Shown: positions 52,090 to 61,053 of the stretch, piece after piece | Layout of the letters: every line of letters begins with the position of its first letter | Position numbering within the stretch: position 1 is the stretch's first letter | From: Bacillota bacterium | Lineage (GTDB): Bacteria > Bacillota > UBA4882 > UBA8346 | Assembly: GCA_023400055.1 (NCBI GenBank) | Contig: JAEXFN010000028.1 | Coordinates: 75,743-139,742 of the forward strand | DNA: 64,000 bases | Direction of reading: 5' to 3' | Notes under the pieces: generated by a model | Told to the model about the DNA's origin: nothing | Databases searched by the model: none | The model's input: only the letters and a program-made list of their open reading frames with translations | Position numbers and translations under genes: made by a program

Positions 52090-54960
52090 ATGACGAGTGC
52101 TAGTAGTAGCGCCGCCAGTGCCGCTGCGGTCACCAATGTGAACCGGGTAACCGGTTTGGGTACTGGACTGGACATTGAGAGTATCATTAGCCAAACGATG
52201 AAGGCCAAAAGTGCGCCGCTTGATAAGCTCAAACAGCAAGAGCAGTTACTCCTGTGGAAGCAGGATGCTTATCGGGAGCAGAATACTTCTTTAACAAGCT
52301 TGCGGGATTTATTAACTGATTTGAGATATGAAACAACCTATAATACCCGAGTTGCGACAAGCAGCAATTCGCAGGCCGTAACCGCCACCGCCAATCCTAA
52401 CACCCCTATCGGGACCTATAATATTAATGTATCGCAGTTGGCAACCGCGGCGATCAATTCCAGCAGCACCTCGCTGACGATTGGAGCGTCGATTACCAGT
52501 AACTATCTGATGGAGGCTACTTTTGGCCCGAATCATGATTCCTTCAGTATCACTCTGGATGGCGTAACGAAAACGATTACCATTCCCCCTAGTGCGTATG
52601 GTACATATAAACCGGGCGATACCAGTGGAAAGTCACTGGATGATTTGGCCAGTGTAATCCAGACCCAATTGAATAATGCCGGTTTTGATACGCCAGTGTC
52701 GGTAAAGACGACCACTGATCAGGAGCTGGTTTTTTATACCGGGAAGTCAGCGAATGGAACGAATCATACCTTGGTTATGAATGATATTGTCGATAATTCC
52801 GCGGATACCTCCGGGACCGCTAACGGATTTACGGCGAATACTTTGACGCTGGGGGATGACGCAGGCACCAGTGATGATTTTTATGCCGGGATGACCATTA
52901 AAATTACTAATAGCGATGGAACTGTGCAAACCCGTACGATTACTAAGTATGATGCGGCGACCAAAACCATTACTGTCGATAAGGATTGGGATACCGATCC
53001 GGATGCCAATGCCGGGTATGAGATTACCAATGGCAGCACTTTGGCCAGCCTGGGTTTGCACGATCGGGAGACTTCCAAAGCATTGGTCGGAAAGATTTTG
53101 ACCGATGATCCCTCGGCAACGATTACCGTCGATAGCAATAACCGTAAGTTCAAGATAGCGGTCGGGAACGGATCGTATCAGGAAGTCACCTTAGATACCG
53201 GCAATTATACTTTGCCAGAATTGGCGCAACAGATCGAGTCGAAAATCAGGGCGCTAAAGACGACCGATCCCAATTTGGACAACGTGCGGGTATCGGTTAC
53301 CAATTATAATCAGCTCAGCATCGAAACGGTGGCCAGCGACAACAAACCTTTGTCTGTGAAATTGGGTTCGGCGTCCACTTTGGATTTTCTTCAAGAAATG
53401 GGTTTTAGCGACGGAGCCGCTTCCGATTCGGGCCAAACCCCTCTCAACACCACGACTTCGTTGTATAGCCAAAAAGATCGCTTCATGAATTCCGATTTTT
53501 TTGATACCCATATCAATTCAAGTTCGCCCTTTAGTTTTTCCATCAATGGGCAGTCGTTTACATTTAACGCTACTAACACCCTGGATGATATCATTAAAGC
53601 AATTAACTCGAATACCGCCGCCGGGGTGACCGCGTTCTATGATAGTTTTAAGGATAAACTGGTGTTGACCTCCAATAAGAGCGGTGACTTAAATCCCAAC
53701 GGCCCCGATATTCAATTGACTGATCCCGACAATTTCTTAAGTCAAGTGCTGAATATCAGTTCCGCGAATGAAGTCAGCGGGAAAAACGCCATTGTTTCCA
53801 TTAATGGCTATGAAACGCAACAGCAAGGAAACAATTTTACCGTAAACGGTACTACTTTTACCATTAATGGAACCGGTTCGGCAACGGTAGCGGTGGCGAC
53901 CGATACTTCGGGGATTACCGATAAGATTCAGAAGTTTATCGACTCCTATAATACTCTCATCGCCGCCATGAATACCAAGGTCAACGAATCCAGGGCCACG
54001 GCTCCCAATGATAAATATACTTATTATTTGCCACTGACCGACGACCAACGCGCAGCGATGTCCGATGATCAGATCAAGCAGTGGGAAGACAAAGCGAAGC
54101 AGGGCTTGCTGCAGAACGATAATATTCTTGAAAGTTGCTTACAGACGCTGCGAATGAATCTGGCGGGAACCGTCAGTACTACGACTTCGCTCGCTGGCAT
54201 TCCACTGTCGGGAACCATCAATTTAAATGGCGCAAATCGGTTTACAGTAACTTACGGTAATCAGACGCGGGAAATCCAATTGGATATACGGAGCTACTCT
54301 TCATCGGAATATGGTTCGTTAGTCGGCGATATGCAGCAAAAATTGGATGCCGCTTTTGGAAAGGGAAGCATTAAGGTCGCGTTAAATAGTAACAACCAGC
54401 TTTCTTTAACCACCAATAATACTAAAATTACTCTAAATAACGGATCAAGCAGCAGCGGCTTGAATCAACTCGGTTTTAGTGACGGGGCAACCTTGCAGAC
54501 GACCGTTAATACTTTGGCGCAGATTGGTATCACGACTGCCACCGGCGCCGACGCTTATACTGAAAACGGCAAACTCTATCTAGATAAGGATAAGCTGGCC
54601 GCGGCGCTACAACAAGATCCTGAAGGCGTCATTCGTCTGTTAACCAATAATGGGGCGAATCCCGATGGAACCACCAATCCGGCGACAGAGGGGATTTTTC
54701 ATAAATTGTATGGGTCAGTCGGGAATTCGATGGATCGAATTAAAGATCAAGCCGGTACCAGTGGAACAGCTTCAACGACGACGGTGATTGGCAGACAGCT
54801 TACGGATCTTTCCAAACAAATTGAAACCACCCAAGACCGGCTGGACGCGGAAGAAAATCGACTTTATACCATGTATAATAATATGGATACGATGATTGGC
54901 CAAATGAATGCGCAACTCACCGCGCTGCAGAATATGTTTGGAACCAATAGTTCCCAATGA
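52090..54960 (+). CDS. fliD: Flagellar hook-associated protein 2 (filament cap)
   Basis: 956 residues, long for FliD (commonly about 450-700). The N terminus GLGTGLDIESIISQTMKAKS with LDKLKQQEQLLLWKQDAYRE is the FliD_N domain; the C terminus has LGITTATGADAYTENGKLYL, LDKDKLAAALQQDPEGVIRL and the final coiled coil LSKQIETTQDRLDAEENRLY with YNNMDTMIGQMNAQLTALQNM. The middle is expanded by several Thr/Asn/Asp-rich domains and short helical pieces, the variable outer part of the cap. It forms the pentameric cap under which flagellin folds. GGAGGT precedes ATG 52090. Confidence 0.95.
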   Translation: MTSASSSAASAAAVTNVNRVTGLGTGLDIESIISQTMKAKSAPLDKLKQQEQLLLWKQDAYREQNTSLTSLRDLLTDLRYETTYNTRVATSSNSQAVTATANPNTPIGTYNINVSQLATAAINSSSTSLTIGASITSNYLMEATFGPNHDSFSITLDGVTKTITIPPSAYGTYKPGDTSGKSLDDLASVIQTQLNNAGFDTPVSVKTTTDQELVFYTGKSANGTNHTLVMNDIVDNSADTSGTANGFTANTLTLGDDAGTSDDFYAGMTIKITNSDGTVQTRTITKYDAATKTITVDKDWDTDPDANAGYEITNGSTLASLGLHDRETSKALVGKILTDDPSATITVDSNNRKFKIAVGNGSYQEVTLDTGNYTLPELAQQIESKIRALKTTDPNLDNVRVSVTNYNQLSIETVASDNKPLSVKLGSASTLDFLQEMGFSDGAASDSGQTPLNTTTSLYSQKDRFMNSDFFDTHINSSSPFSFSINGQSFTFNATNTLDDIIKAINSNTAAGVTAFYDSFKDKLVLTSNKSGDLNPNGPDIQLTDPDNFLSQVLNISSANEVSGKNAIVSINGYETQQQGNNFTVNGTTFTINGTGSATVAVATDTSGITDKIQKFIDSYNTLIAAMNTKVNESRATAPNDKYTYYLPLTDDQRAAMSDDQIKQWEDKAKQGLLQNDNILESCLQTLRMNLAGTVSTTTSLAGIPLSGTINLNGANRFTVTYGNQTREIQLDIRSYSSSEYGSLVGDMQQKLDAAFGKGSIKVALNSNNQLSLTTNNTKITLNNGSSSSGLNQLGFSDGATLQTTVNTLAQIGITTATGADAYTENGKLYLDKDKLAAALQQDPEGVIRLLTNNGANPDGTTNPATEGIFHKLYGSVGNSMDRIKDQAGTSGTASTTTVIGRQLTDLSKQIETTQDRLDAEENRLYTMYNNMDTMIGQMNAQLTALQNMFGTNSSQ

Positions 54961-54994
54961 TGGTGAAAGAATACGAGTAGGAGGTAAAAAGTAG

Positions 54995-55426
54995 GTGGCT
55001 CAGGATGGTCTGACGGAACTGTTACAAAAGAAGCAATTGCTATATGAGAAATTATTGGCTTATTCCAGGCAACAGGCTGTGCTTTCCTACTCGGAAAATT
55101 CATCGGAGTATCAGAGCCTGGTGGACCTCAAAGGACAGTGCATTGAGGCGATAAGTAAAAATGAGATTATGTTGAAAGCGGCGATTGGCCAAGATCCGGA
55201 CGGAACATCGCAAGCATTGTACGAAACGGTTAGCCAGAGTCTGCGCCAAATTTTAGTGGAGATCCAAAAATTGCATCGGGAAAGCCAGCTTGCTTTACAA
55301 AGAGAAATGCAACTGGTTCAAAGGAAAATTGCCACCGTCCGACTTGGCAAAAAAGGAACTGCGGGTTATAATGCAATTCAAAAAAAATATGCTGCAACAG
55401 GAGTTTTTACCGATAAGCGGCGTTGA
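54995..55426 (+). CDS. FliT-like flagellar chaperone candidate
   Basis: 143 residues, almost all helical (LTELLQKKQLLYEKLLAYSR, QSLRQILVEIQKLHRESQLA), no membrane segments. Size, helix content and place between fliD and fliS match FliT/FlgN-type export chaperones, but sequence similarity is weak. It starts at GTG 54995 behind TAGGAGG, 34 bases after fliD. Confidence 0.6.
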   Translation: MAQDGLTELLQKKQLLYEKLLAYSRQQAVLSYSENSSEYQSLVDLKGQCIEAISKNEIMLKAAIGQDPDGTSQALYETVSQSLRQILVEIQKLHRESQLALQREMQLVQRKIATVRLGKKGTAGYNAIQKKYAATGVFTDKRR

Positions 55427-55457
55427 TAGAGAAACTGGGGTCGAGGGGGGAACTTAA

Positions 55458-55868
55458 ATGGCATTCAATAAGGCGTATAATACCTATAGAGAAAATTCAA
55501 TTGTGACTGCGAGTCCGGAAGAGTTAACACTGATGTTGTATAACGGCTTAATTCGATTCATGCTTCAGGCGCAGCACGCCATCGATGAAAAACAGTTGGC
55601 TAAAGCTCATGAGAACATCATTAAAGCGGAGAATATCATTAAAGAATTTATGATTACCCTGGATCATAAATATGAAATTGCTGATTCCTTTGCGATGCTT
55701 TACGATTACATGTACAGGCGGTTGGTAGAGGCAAATTTGAAAAAGGACAAGGAGATTCTGCAAGAAATACTGCATATTGCGACAGAACTTCGGGATACAT
55801 GGGCGCAGGCCATGAAAATTAACAAGCAACAGAATTTGGAAAAACTAGGGCAGAGCCAAGCGAAATAA
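55458..55868 (+). CDS. fliS: Flagellin chaperone FliS
   Basis: 136 residues. NTYRENSIVTASPEELTLML is the FliS signature, with YNGLIRFMLQAQHAIDEKQL and FMITLDHKYEIADSFAMLYD following in the normal order. FliS binds the C terminus of flagellin in the cytoplasm and prevents early polymerisation. It lies 31 bases after the FliT-like gene, ending the fliD-fliT-fliS operon. Confidence 0.95.
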   Translation: MAFNKAYNTYRENSIVTASPEELTLMLYNGLIRFMLQAQHAIDEKQLAKAHENIIKAENIIKEFMITLDHKYEIADSFAMLYDYMYRRLVEANLKKDKEILQEILHIATELRDTWAQAMKINKQQNLEKLGQSQAK

Positions 55869-55960
55869 ACCGCTAAATATTGGTTATTAATGGGTTAGCG
55901 GCTGTTGAGAGTGATTTTATAACGGTGCGAATAATTGTATCATTATTCCATCTCTTTTGT

Positions 55961-55989
55961 TTGACAACCATTTTTTACTGTGCTATAGT
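55961..55989 (+). promoter_or_regulatory. Consensus sigma-A promoter of the cold-shock gene
   Basis: Perfect -35 TTGACA (55961-55966), 17-base spacer, -10 TATAGT (55984-55989), 60 bases before the start codon. One of the best promoters in the window. Confidence 0.85.
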
Positions 55990-56049
55990 GATAAATGTGG
56001 TTGGGCTTAGAACGAGTACTCCACAGATTTTTTTAGGAGGAATGTGTGT

Positions 56050-56247
56050 ATGCAAGGTAAGGTCAAATGGTTTAACGCAGAAAAGGGTTTTGGTTTCATT
56101 GAGAGAGAGGGCGGCAAAGATGTATTTGTTCATTTTTCCGCGATTCAGATGGATGGTTTTAAAACTCTTGATGAAGGCCAGTTGGTTGAGTTTGATATTG
56201 TTGAGGGCGAGCGGGGGCCGCAAGCGGCCAACGTCACCAGAGCATAA
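56050..56247 (+). CDS. Cold-shock domain protein
   Basis: 65 residues, a single cold-shock domain. RNP1 is KGFGFIE and RNP2 DVFVHFS; the N terminus MQGKVKWFNAEKG is standard. These small OB-fold proteins bind single-stranded RNA and DNA and act as RNA chaperones. ATG 56050 lies 9 bases after AGGAGG. It is monocistronic, with a consensus promoter and a strong terminator, implying high expression. Confidence 0.96.
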   Translation: MQGKVKWFNAEKGFGFIEREGGKDVFVHFSAIQMDGFKTLDEGQLVEFDIVEGERGPQAANVTRA

Positions 56248-56264
56248 TTTTAAAAATGTCAACC

Positions 56265-56299
56265 AAGACTCCGGGCAATTTTCAACCGGAGTCTTTTTT
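56265..56299 (+). terminator. Terminator of the cold-shock gene
   Basis: AAGACTCCGG / CCGGAGTCTT stem with an 11-base loop and a T-run. Confidence 0.9.
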
Positions 56300-56468
56300 A
56301 TTTTTATAGGGAATTAATATTTTATAACGCTTGCGCTAATTGATGTAATGTTCTATTGAATATCATAGGAATTTAACGGTAAAATAGGGTTATGCTATTA
56401 TCCGAAAGATTCAATGGAGAACGGCGAAAATAACTTGAGAAATCGTCTAAAATGGATTTGGGGGTCAA

Positions 56469-57641
56469 ATGTCGACAATAGATTTAATCGCTACTGCTAC
56501 CTTCGGGTTGGAGGCCGTTGTCGCCCGGGAGGTCAAACAGTTAGGCTTTTCCGATGTCCGGGTGGAGAATTCGCGGGTACTCTTTCGGGGAGACTTAGCA
56601 GCGATTCCCCGTTGCAATCTTTGGTTACGCTCCGCCGACCGGGTTCTGATCAACGTCGGGGAGTTTCAGGCACTCACTTACGAGGAGCTTTTCGAAGGGA
56701 CCAAAGCTTTGCCATGGACCGAATGGTTGCCGGAGGATGCGCTATTTCCAGTCGAAGGAAAATCAATAAACTCTAAATTGTTCAGTGTCCCCGACTGCCA
56801 GTCGATTGTGAAAAAAGCGATTGTTGAAAAATTGAAACAGCGCTACCATAAACAATGGTTTGCGGAGACTGGGCCAAAATATACAATTGAAGTGGCTTTA
56901 TTGAAAGACCGAGTGACCTTGACCATCGATACCAGCGGTGCCGGACTGCACAAGCGGGGATATCGGAAGCTAACCAGTCAGGCGCCGTTAAAAGAAACAC
57001 TTGCCGCGGCGATGGTCAACCTGAGTTATTGGAATCCGGAACGGGTGTTGGTGGACCCCTTCTGCGGCTCGGGGACAATTCCTATCGAGGCGGCAATGAT
57101 CGGCTTGAATATCCCGCCCGGACTCAAGCGTGACTTTGTTTCCGAAACTTGGTCGCAGCTTCCCGCCAACCTATGGCAGAGAGCGCGGGAGGAAGGGAGC
57201 GATTCAATCCGGCGCGATCTGAAATTACGGATTATCGGTACCGATATCGATGAAGAGGTACTGAGCCTGGCCCGTTATCACCGGAAACTGGCCGGTTTGG
57301 ACGATCAAATTCACCTGCAACGTTTAGCCCTGGCTGAGTTGCGGAATAGCAACAAATACGGCTGTATTATCTGTAATCCCCCTTATGGAGAACGTCTGGG
57401 GGACTCTAACGAAGTGAAACGGTTGTATCAGGAAATGCGGCATATTTTTAATCCGCTCGATACTTGGTCCATTTATGTCCTCACTGCTTTTCCCGATTTT
57501 GAACAAGTCTTTGGCAAACGGGCTGATCGAAAACGCAAGCTTTATAATGGCCGGATCGAATGTCAGTATTATCAATATTTCGGGCCGCGGCCGCCACAGC
57601 AGCCTACCCGGGAGTTAATCGCGGAGGAAGCGATTTTTTAG
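56469..57641 (+). CDS. THUMP-domain class I RNA methyltransferase (RlmL/YpsC-like)
   Basis: 390 residues. The N-terminal THUMP domain (about 45-155) binds RNA. The methyltransferase part starts LVDPFCGSGTIPIEAAMIGL (SAM motif I); GTDIDEEVLSLARYH follows, and the catalytic NPPYGERLG near residue 305 is the N-type guanine-N2 methyltransferase motif. Homologues (YpsC, RlmL) make m2G in 23S rRNA. GGGGGTCAA just before ATG 56469 may serve as a weak ribosome site. It ends overlapping by 4 bases with the convergent glycosyltransferase gene at 57638. Confidence 0.92.
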   Translation: MSTIDLIATATFGLEAVVAREVKQLGFSDVRVENSRVLFRGDLAAIPRCNLWLRSADRVLINVGEFQALTYEELFEGTKALPWTEWLPEDALFPVEGKSINSKLFSVPDCQSIVKKAIVEKLKQRYHKQWFAETGPKYTIEVALLKDRVTLTIDTSGAGLHKRGYRKLTSQAPLKETLAAAMVNLSYWNPERVLVDPFCGSGTIPIEAAMIGLNIPPGLKRDFVSETWSQLPANLWQRAREEGSDSIRRDLKLRIIGTDIDEEVLSLARYHRKLAGLDDQIHLQRLALAELRNSNKYGCIICNPPYGERLGDSNEVKRLYQEMRHIFNPLDTWSIYVLTAFPDFEQVFGKRADRKRKLYNGRIECQYYQYFGPRPPQQPTRELIAEEAIF

Positions 57642-58756
57642 CTCTGTTGGACCATCCGATAAACCTGAAGTACTTGGGTTGCAATAGCAGTCCAGTTATA
57701 GCGCTGGCATTGCTGCAACCCTTTTTTGATCATGGCTTCACTGAGCAAGGGATCGCTTAGGACGCGGAGGATAGCCTCGCCCAATGCCCTCGTGTCCCAA
57801 GGATTAACGGTCAGAGCCGCTTCTCCCACAACTTCAGGCAAAGATGAAACATTCGAGGTGATTACCGGAGTTCCGCAGGCCATTGCTTCGATCGGCGGAA
57901 GTCCGAATCCTTCATACAATGACGGATAAACAAACAGATCCGCCCCATTATAAAAAAAGGGGAGATGTTCGGTTTTTACGAATCCCGGGAAGATCACGTC
58001 CGCTTGAATATTTAAAGCTTCCGCCAAGCCTTTCAGCTTTGCTAAATGTTTACCTTCACCGCCTAGGATTACCAGCCGTTGTTGATTCGGCAGATCACGG
58101 ATGATCTTAGAGAAGGCGTAAACCAATTCGGAAACGTTTTTGCGGGGATTTAAGCCCCCCACATACAGGATATAGCGAAAATCAAGCCGGTAGTTTTTCC
58201 GTAACCAAAGGGCGGTGTCTTCCCGGGGAAGGAGTCGATATGCACTGGAGGGCCCTGAGGGAATGACCGATATTTTGGCGGAATCGGTACCAAATACGGT
58301 TATCAAATCGTTTTTTGATGCTGCCGAGACGGTGATGATATGCGAAGCCCGTTCAACAATAAAGGGCATTTCCGCAGCGAAGCGTTTTAAAAAACTGGTT
58401 CGTACCATCTCGGGATAAAAATAAGGGATGAGATCATGGATGGTCACGATAATCTGGTAAGGACCCGGTTGGGGAGTGCGAAAGCCGTTTTGCGGCAAAT
58501 GGAAGACATCCGCGCGTTCTTGCCGGAGCCATCGGGGGATTTCGACCTCTTCACGCAGATCTTCGCGGGGAAGAGCGTAATGACTATATTCACGGTCGAA
58601 CGGAATCAGTTCGCATGAGGTATCGTCCGTCCATAGAAAAGTGTATTGGTTTTCGCGATCGATCTCGCTGAGTTTGGAAATTAAACTATGCGTATAATTA
58701 CCGATTCCTGTTCCATAGGACCATTGAATCGGACGGGCCTCGATTGCTATTTTCAA
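57638..58756 (-). CDS. GT4-family glycosyltransferase
   Basis: 372 residues of the GT-B fold. KIAIEARPIQWSYGTGIGNY gives the N-terminal glycine-rich loop; TIHDLIPYFYPEM is the family HDL block; LYVGGLNPRKNVSELVYAFS and YEGFGLPPIEAMACGTPVIT (EX7E motif) form the nucleotide-sugar site. It transfers a sugar, possibly mannose or heptose, onto an acceptor at the membrane face. It starts at TTG 58756 with AAGGAG 11 bases upstream. The 21-bp array 2 ends only about ten bases before that ribosome site, so the array would be in the mRNA leader. Upstream on the same strand are a heptose phosphatase and a kinase. Confidence 0.92.
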   Translation of the reverse strand: MKIAIEARPIQWSYGTGIGNYTHSLISKLSEIDRENQYTFLWTDDTSCELIPFDREYSHYALPREDLREEVEIPRWLRQERADVFHLPQNGFRTPQPGPYQIIVTIHDLIPYFYPEMVRTSFLKRFAAEMPFIVERASHIITVSAASKNDLITVFGTDSAKISVIPSGPSSAYRLLPREDTALWLRKNYRLDFRYILYVGGLNPRKNVSELVYAFSKIIRDLPNQQRLVILGGEGKHLAKLKGLAEALNIQADVIFPGFVKTEHLPFFYNGADLFVYPSLYEGFGLPPIEAMACGTPVITSNVSSLPEVVGEAALTVNPWDTRALGEAILRVLSDPLLSEAMIKKGLQQCQRYNWTAIATQVLQVYRMVQQS

Positions 58757-58781
58757 TCCTGCTACTCCTTCTTTTGTGAAT

Positions 58782-59113
58782 AAAGATCGGTCTGCGATGA
58801 TTCTAGATCGATCTTTTGTGGATAAAGATCTGTCTTTTGTGGATCAAGATCGATCTTTTGTGAATAAAGATCTGTCTGCGGTGATTCCAGATCGATCTTT
58901 TGTTAATAAAGATCTTCCTTTTGTTAATAAAGATCGATCTTTTGTGAATAAAGATCGATCTTTTGTGGATAAAGATCTGTCTGGGATGATTTCAGATCGA
59001 TCTTTTGTGAATAAAGATCTTACTTTTGTGGATAAAGATCTGTCTGCAATGATTCCAGATCGATCTTTGGTCGATAAAGATCTAACTTTTGGGGATCAAG
59101 ATCTTCCCGCTGT
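58782..59113. repeat. 21-bp tandem palindromic array 2 (AAAGATCGATCTTT units)
   Basis: Sixteen GATC-centred units at an exact 21-bp period, with GATC at 58785, 58806, 58827 and so on to 59100. The best units are the perfect 14-bp palindrome AAAGATCGATCTTT plus spacer TGTGAATA; seven units carry GATCGATC, the others variants such as GATCTGTC or GATCTTCC. The plus-strand frame encodes heptads (R/L)S(F/A)V(N/D)KD across 58776-59234, but no ribosome site precedes it. The array fills the gap between two minus-strand genes (HAD phosphatase and GT4) and abuts the ribosome site of the latter. Sequence is unrelated to array 1, but period and palindrome design are the same. Not CRISPR: there are no long unique spacers. 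Confidence 0.94.
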
Positions 59114-59152
59114 GAATCATGCGCTGCTTTTTGATCGGTTGAACCTTCTTGT

Positions 59153-59821
59153 TCAGAGCCTGGCTATAATCCAATCGGTCGCTTCCGGCAAATTAATCGC
59201 AATATGGTCGGGAGAAAGCTCTTCGGTAATGTGAGTTAACTCCTGCCGGCCATAGCCCGTTAACACTAAAATAGTTTTAGCACCAGCCAGTTTTCCCGCC
59301 TTAATATCGCTCAATTTATCGCCTATGACATAGCTTTTTTTCAAGTCTACTTTATCATAAATGGCGGTTTGGTATAATAGGCCCGGGTTTGGTTTTCGGC
59401 CAAAACAGTCGTGACAATAGGCACTGACTTCGGCCTTGGGGTGATGAGGACAATAAAGCACTCCGCGAAAACCGACGCCGGCTGCTCTGAGGCGGAGCAT
59501 TAAATGACGATGAATGTTTGCGAGCGCCGTTTCGTCAAAATAGCCATGCGCGACTCCCGCCTGATTGGTAAAAAGATATAAAGACAATCCCAGGTTGGTG
59601 AGTTTGCGTAAATTGGAGGCGACGCCCGGGAACAGTTTGATATCGGCAATGCGCCGCAAATAGTGCTTTTCTTCGATGATAGTCCCGTCGCGGTCCATAA
59701 AAACAGCGATGCGTTTTGATGGGTTGGGATATGTATAAATAAACGGATCGGAGCAGCGATGAAACTGCGGAAGCATATTGGCCTCTTGAAATTTGCGAAA
59801 TTTTTCTATTGTACTTTCCAA
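59153..59821 (-). CDS. gmhB: D-glycero-D-manno-heptose 1,7-bisphosphate phosphatase-like HAD hydrolase
   Basis: 222 residues. The HAD motif VFMDRDGTIIEEKHYL holds the nucleophile Asp and acid Asp of DxD; LYLFTNQAGVAHGYF follows. YCPHHPKAEVSAYCHDCFGR, with its Cys-His-Cys-Cys zinc site, is typical of GmhB, and KPNPGLL and VIGDKLSDIKAGKLAGAKTI complete the active site. It removes the C7 phosphate in ADP- or GDP-heptose synthesis. It overlaps the kinase gene upstream by 16 bases. About 25 N-terminal residues precede the conserved start, so an internal start is possible. Confidence 0.88.
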   Translation of the reverse strand: MESTIEKFRKFQEANMLPQFHRCSDPFIYTYPNPSKRIAVFMDRDGTIIEEKHYLRRIADIKLFPGVASNLRKLTNLGLSLYLFTNQAGVAHGYFDETALANIHRHLMLRLRAAGVGFRGVLYCPHHPKAEVSAYCHDCFGRKPNPGLLYQTAIYDKVDLKKSYVIGDKLSDIKAGKLAGAKTILVLTGYGRQELTHITEELSPDHIAINLPEATDWIIARL

Positions 59822-60816
59822 GTCGTCAGACCCTGATTTTCAAAACTGAAAGGCGTAATCTGGGTGCCGATCTTTTCGAGTTCGGCCGCGATAACATGTT
59901 TTTTATTATAGGGGCAGAAAAGCAACAAATAACCTCCCCCGCCGGCTCCTAAAATTTTTCCGCCCAGCGCTCCTTTTTTCCTGGCGATATGGTATAAGCT
60001 ATCGATTTTTTCATTGGAGATGGCTCCGGCAAGCTGTTTCTTTTGGACCCAAGCCTGGTGCAGCAAATCCCCGAATTGATTTAATCGCCCTTTGAGTAAG
60101 GAATTTTTCATTTCAATTGTAATCGCCTTCAGTTCATCCAGGGCTTGTAAAGAGCTTTCCCGTTTTTGATAGTAACTTTCGACTTGCGTGGCGATAATAT
60201 TCGCCGAAAGCCTTGTTTTGCCGGTATAACAGAGCAGCAAGTGATATTCCAGTTCATTGACGATGATGGAAGAGATCCGCAAAGGATTGACAATGGTTCC
60301 GTCATGATAAAATTCGATAAAGTTAAATCCTCCGAAGGTCGCGGCGTACTGATCCTGCTTGCCGCCCCGGACCCCCAGGTCGATTCGTTCGATTTCATAG
60401 GCCAGTTCCGCCAGATCGTAATTGCTCCAAGGCAGATTCAGCCATTGCCGGAATAGGCCCAGGATCGTCACGACCATGGTGGAAGAGGAGCCCAGTCCGC
60501 TGCCTGGCGGCGCATCGCTGTGGAGGAACAGTGAGAATCCTTGTTTCCATCCTTCAAATTTTCTCAAGACCGCTTTTACCAGATCTAACTGACCATTAAA
60601 ATCGAGCTTTTGAGAAGCCAGAAACTTTGCAAACATCTCGACATCCAGAGATTCGATTTGAATCTCCTGATCGGTGCGGGGCAATAGCGTTCCAAAACTA
60701 TAACGGTTAATCGTGGTGCTTAAGACGACACCACCTTTTTCCGATAAATAGGGCTCAATATCGGTTCCCCCGCCTGCAAAACTAACTCGGAGAGGGGCCC
60801 TGCTACGAATCTCCAA
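59806..60816 (-). CDS. hddA: GHMP kinase, D-glycero-alpha-D-manno-heptose 7-phosphate kinase-like
   Basis: 336 residues. The N terminus RSRAPLRVSFAGGGTDIEPY is the HddA signature; PPGSGLGSSSTMVV is the GHMP ATP-binding loop, and GKILGAGGGGYLLLFCP the C-terminal motif III. It phosphorylates heptose 7-phosphate at C1 for GDP-heptose, used in S-layer or surface glycans of Gram-positive lineages. The other pathway enzymes (GmhA, HddC) are not in this window. The gene reads leftwards, divergent from the CotS-like gene at 61054. Confidence 0.9.
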   Translation of the reverse strand: MEIRSRAPLRVSFAGGGTDIEPYLSEKGGVVLSTTINRYSFGTLLPRTDQEIQIESLDVEMFAKFLASQKLDFNGQLDLVKAVLRKFEGWKQGFSLFLHSDAPPGSGLGSSSTMVVTILGLFRQWLNLPWSNYDLAELAYEIERIDLGVRGGKQDQYAATFGGFNFIEFYHDGTIVNPLRISSIIVNELEYHLLLCYTGKTRLSANIIATQVESYYQKRESSLQALDELKAITIEMKNSLLKGRLNQFGDLLHQAWVQKKQLAGAISNEKIDSLYHIARKKGALGGKILGAGGGGYLLLFCPYNKKHVIAAELEKIGTQITPFSFENQGLTTWKVQ

Positions 60817-61053
60817 AACGGTTCCTCCTTGAGTGCTATCATCTTATTTAAAAATTAATTTAAATATGCGATGCATGCCTGGGTACGAAAGAATCCGGGC
60901 TGGAAAATCAGGCGCCATTACAGCTTCGTTTTCTAAATATAGGGACTTAAGCATAGGATATTCTATGAATGGTTTGCCGGGAAGGTGCTTTGGGAAAGAA
61001 GTACTGTTTTCTCGGAAATACAGTGTATGCGAATGTCCGCGGGAGGTGTGACC
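60817..61053. other. Divergent intergenic region
   Basis: 237 bases between the minus-strand kinase operon and the plus-strand spore gene. GGAGGAACC on the minus strand lies next to the kinase start, and GGGAGGTG lies before ATG 61054. No clear sigma-A promoter is visible for the plus-strand gene, which fits a sporulation-sigma promoter. An in-frame open stretch from 60985 is probably not translated. Confidence 0.5.

Noticed and set aside
58776..59234. Heptad-repeat protein gene on the plus strand over array 2
   Set aside because: The frame is open only because the 21-bp repeat has no stops; there is no ribosome site, and it runs antisense into the 3' end of the HAD phosphatase gene.
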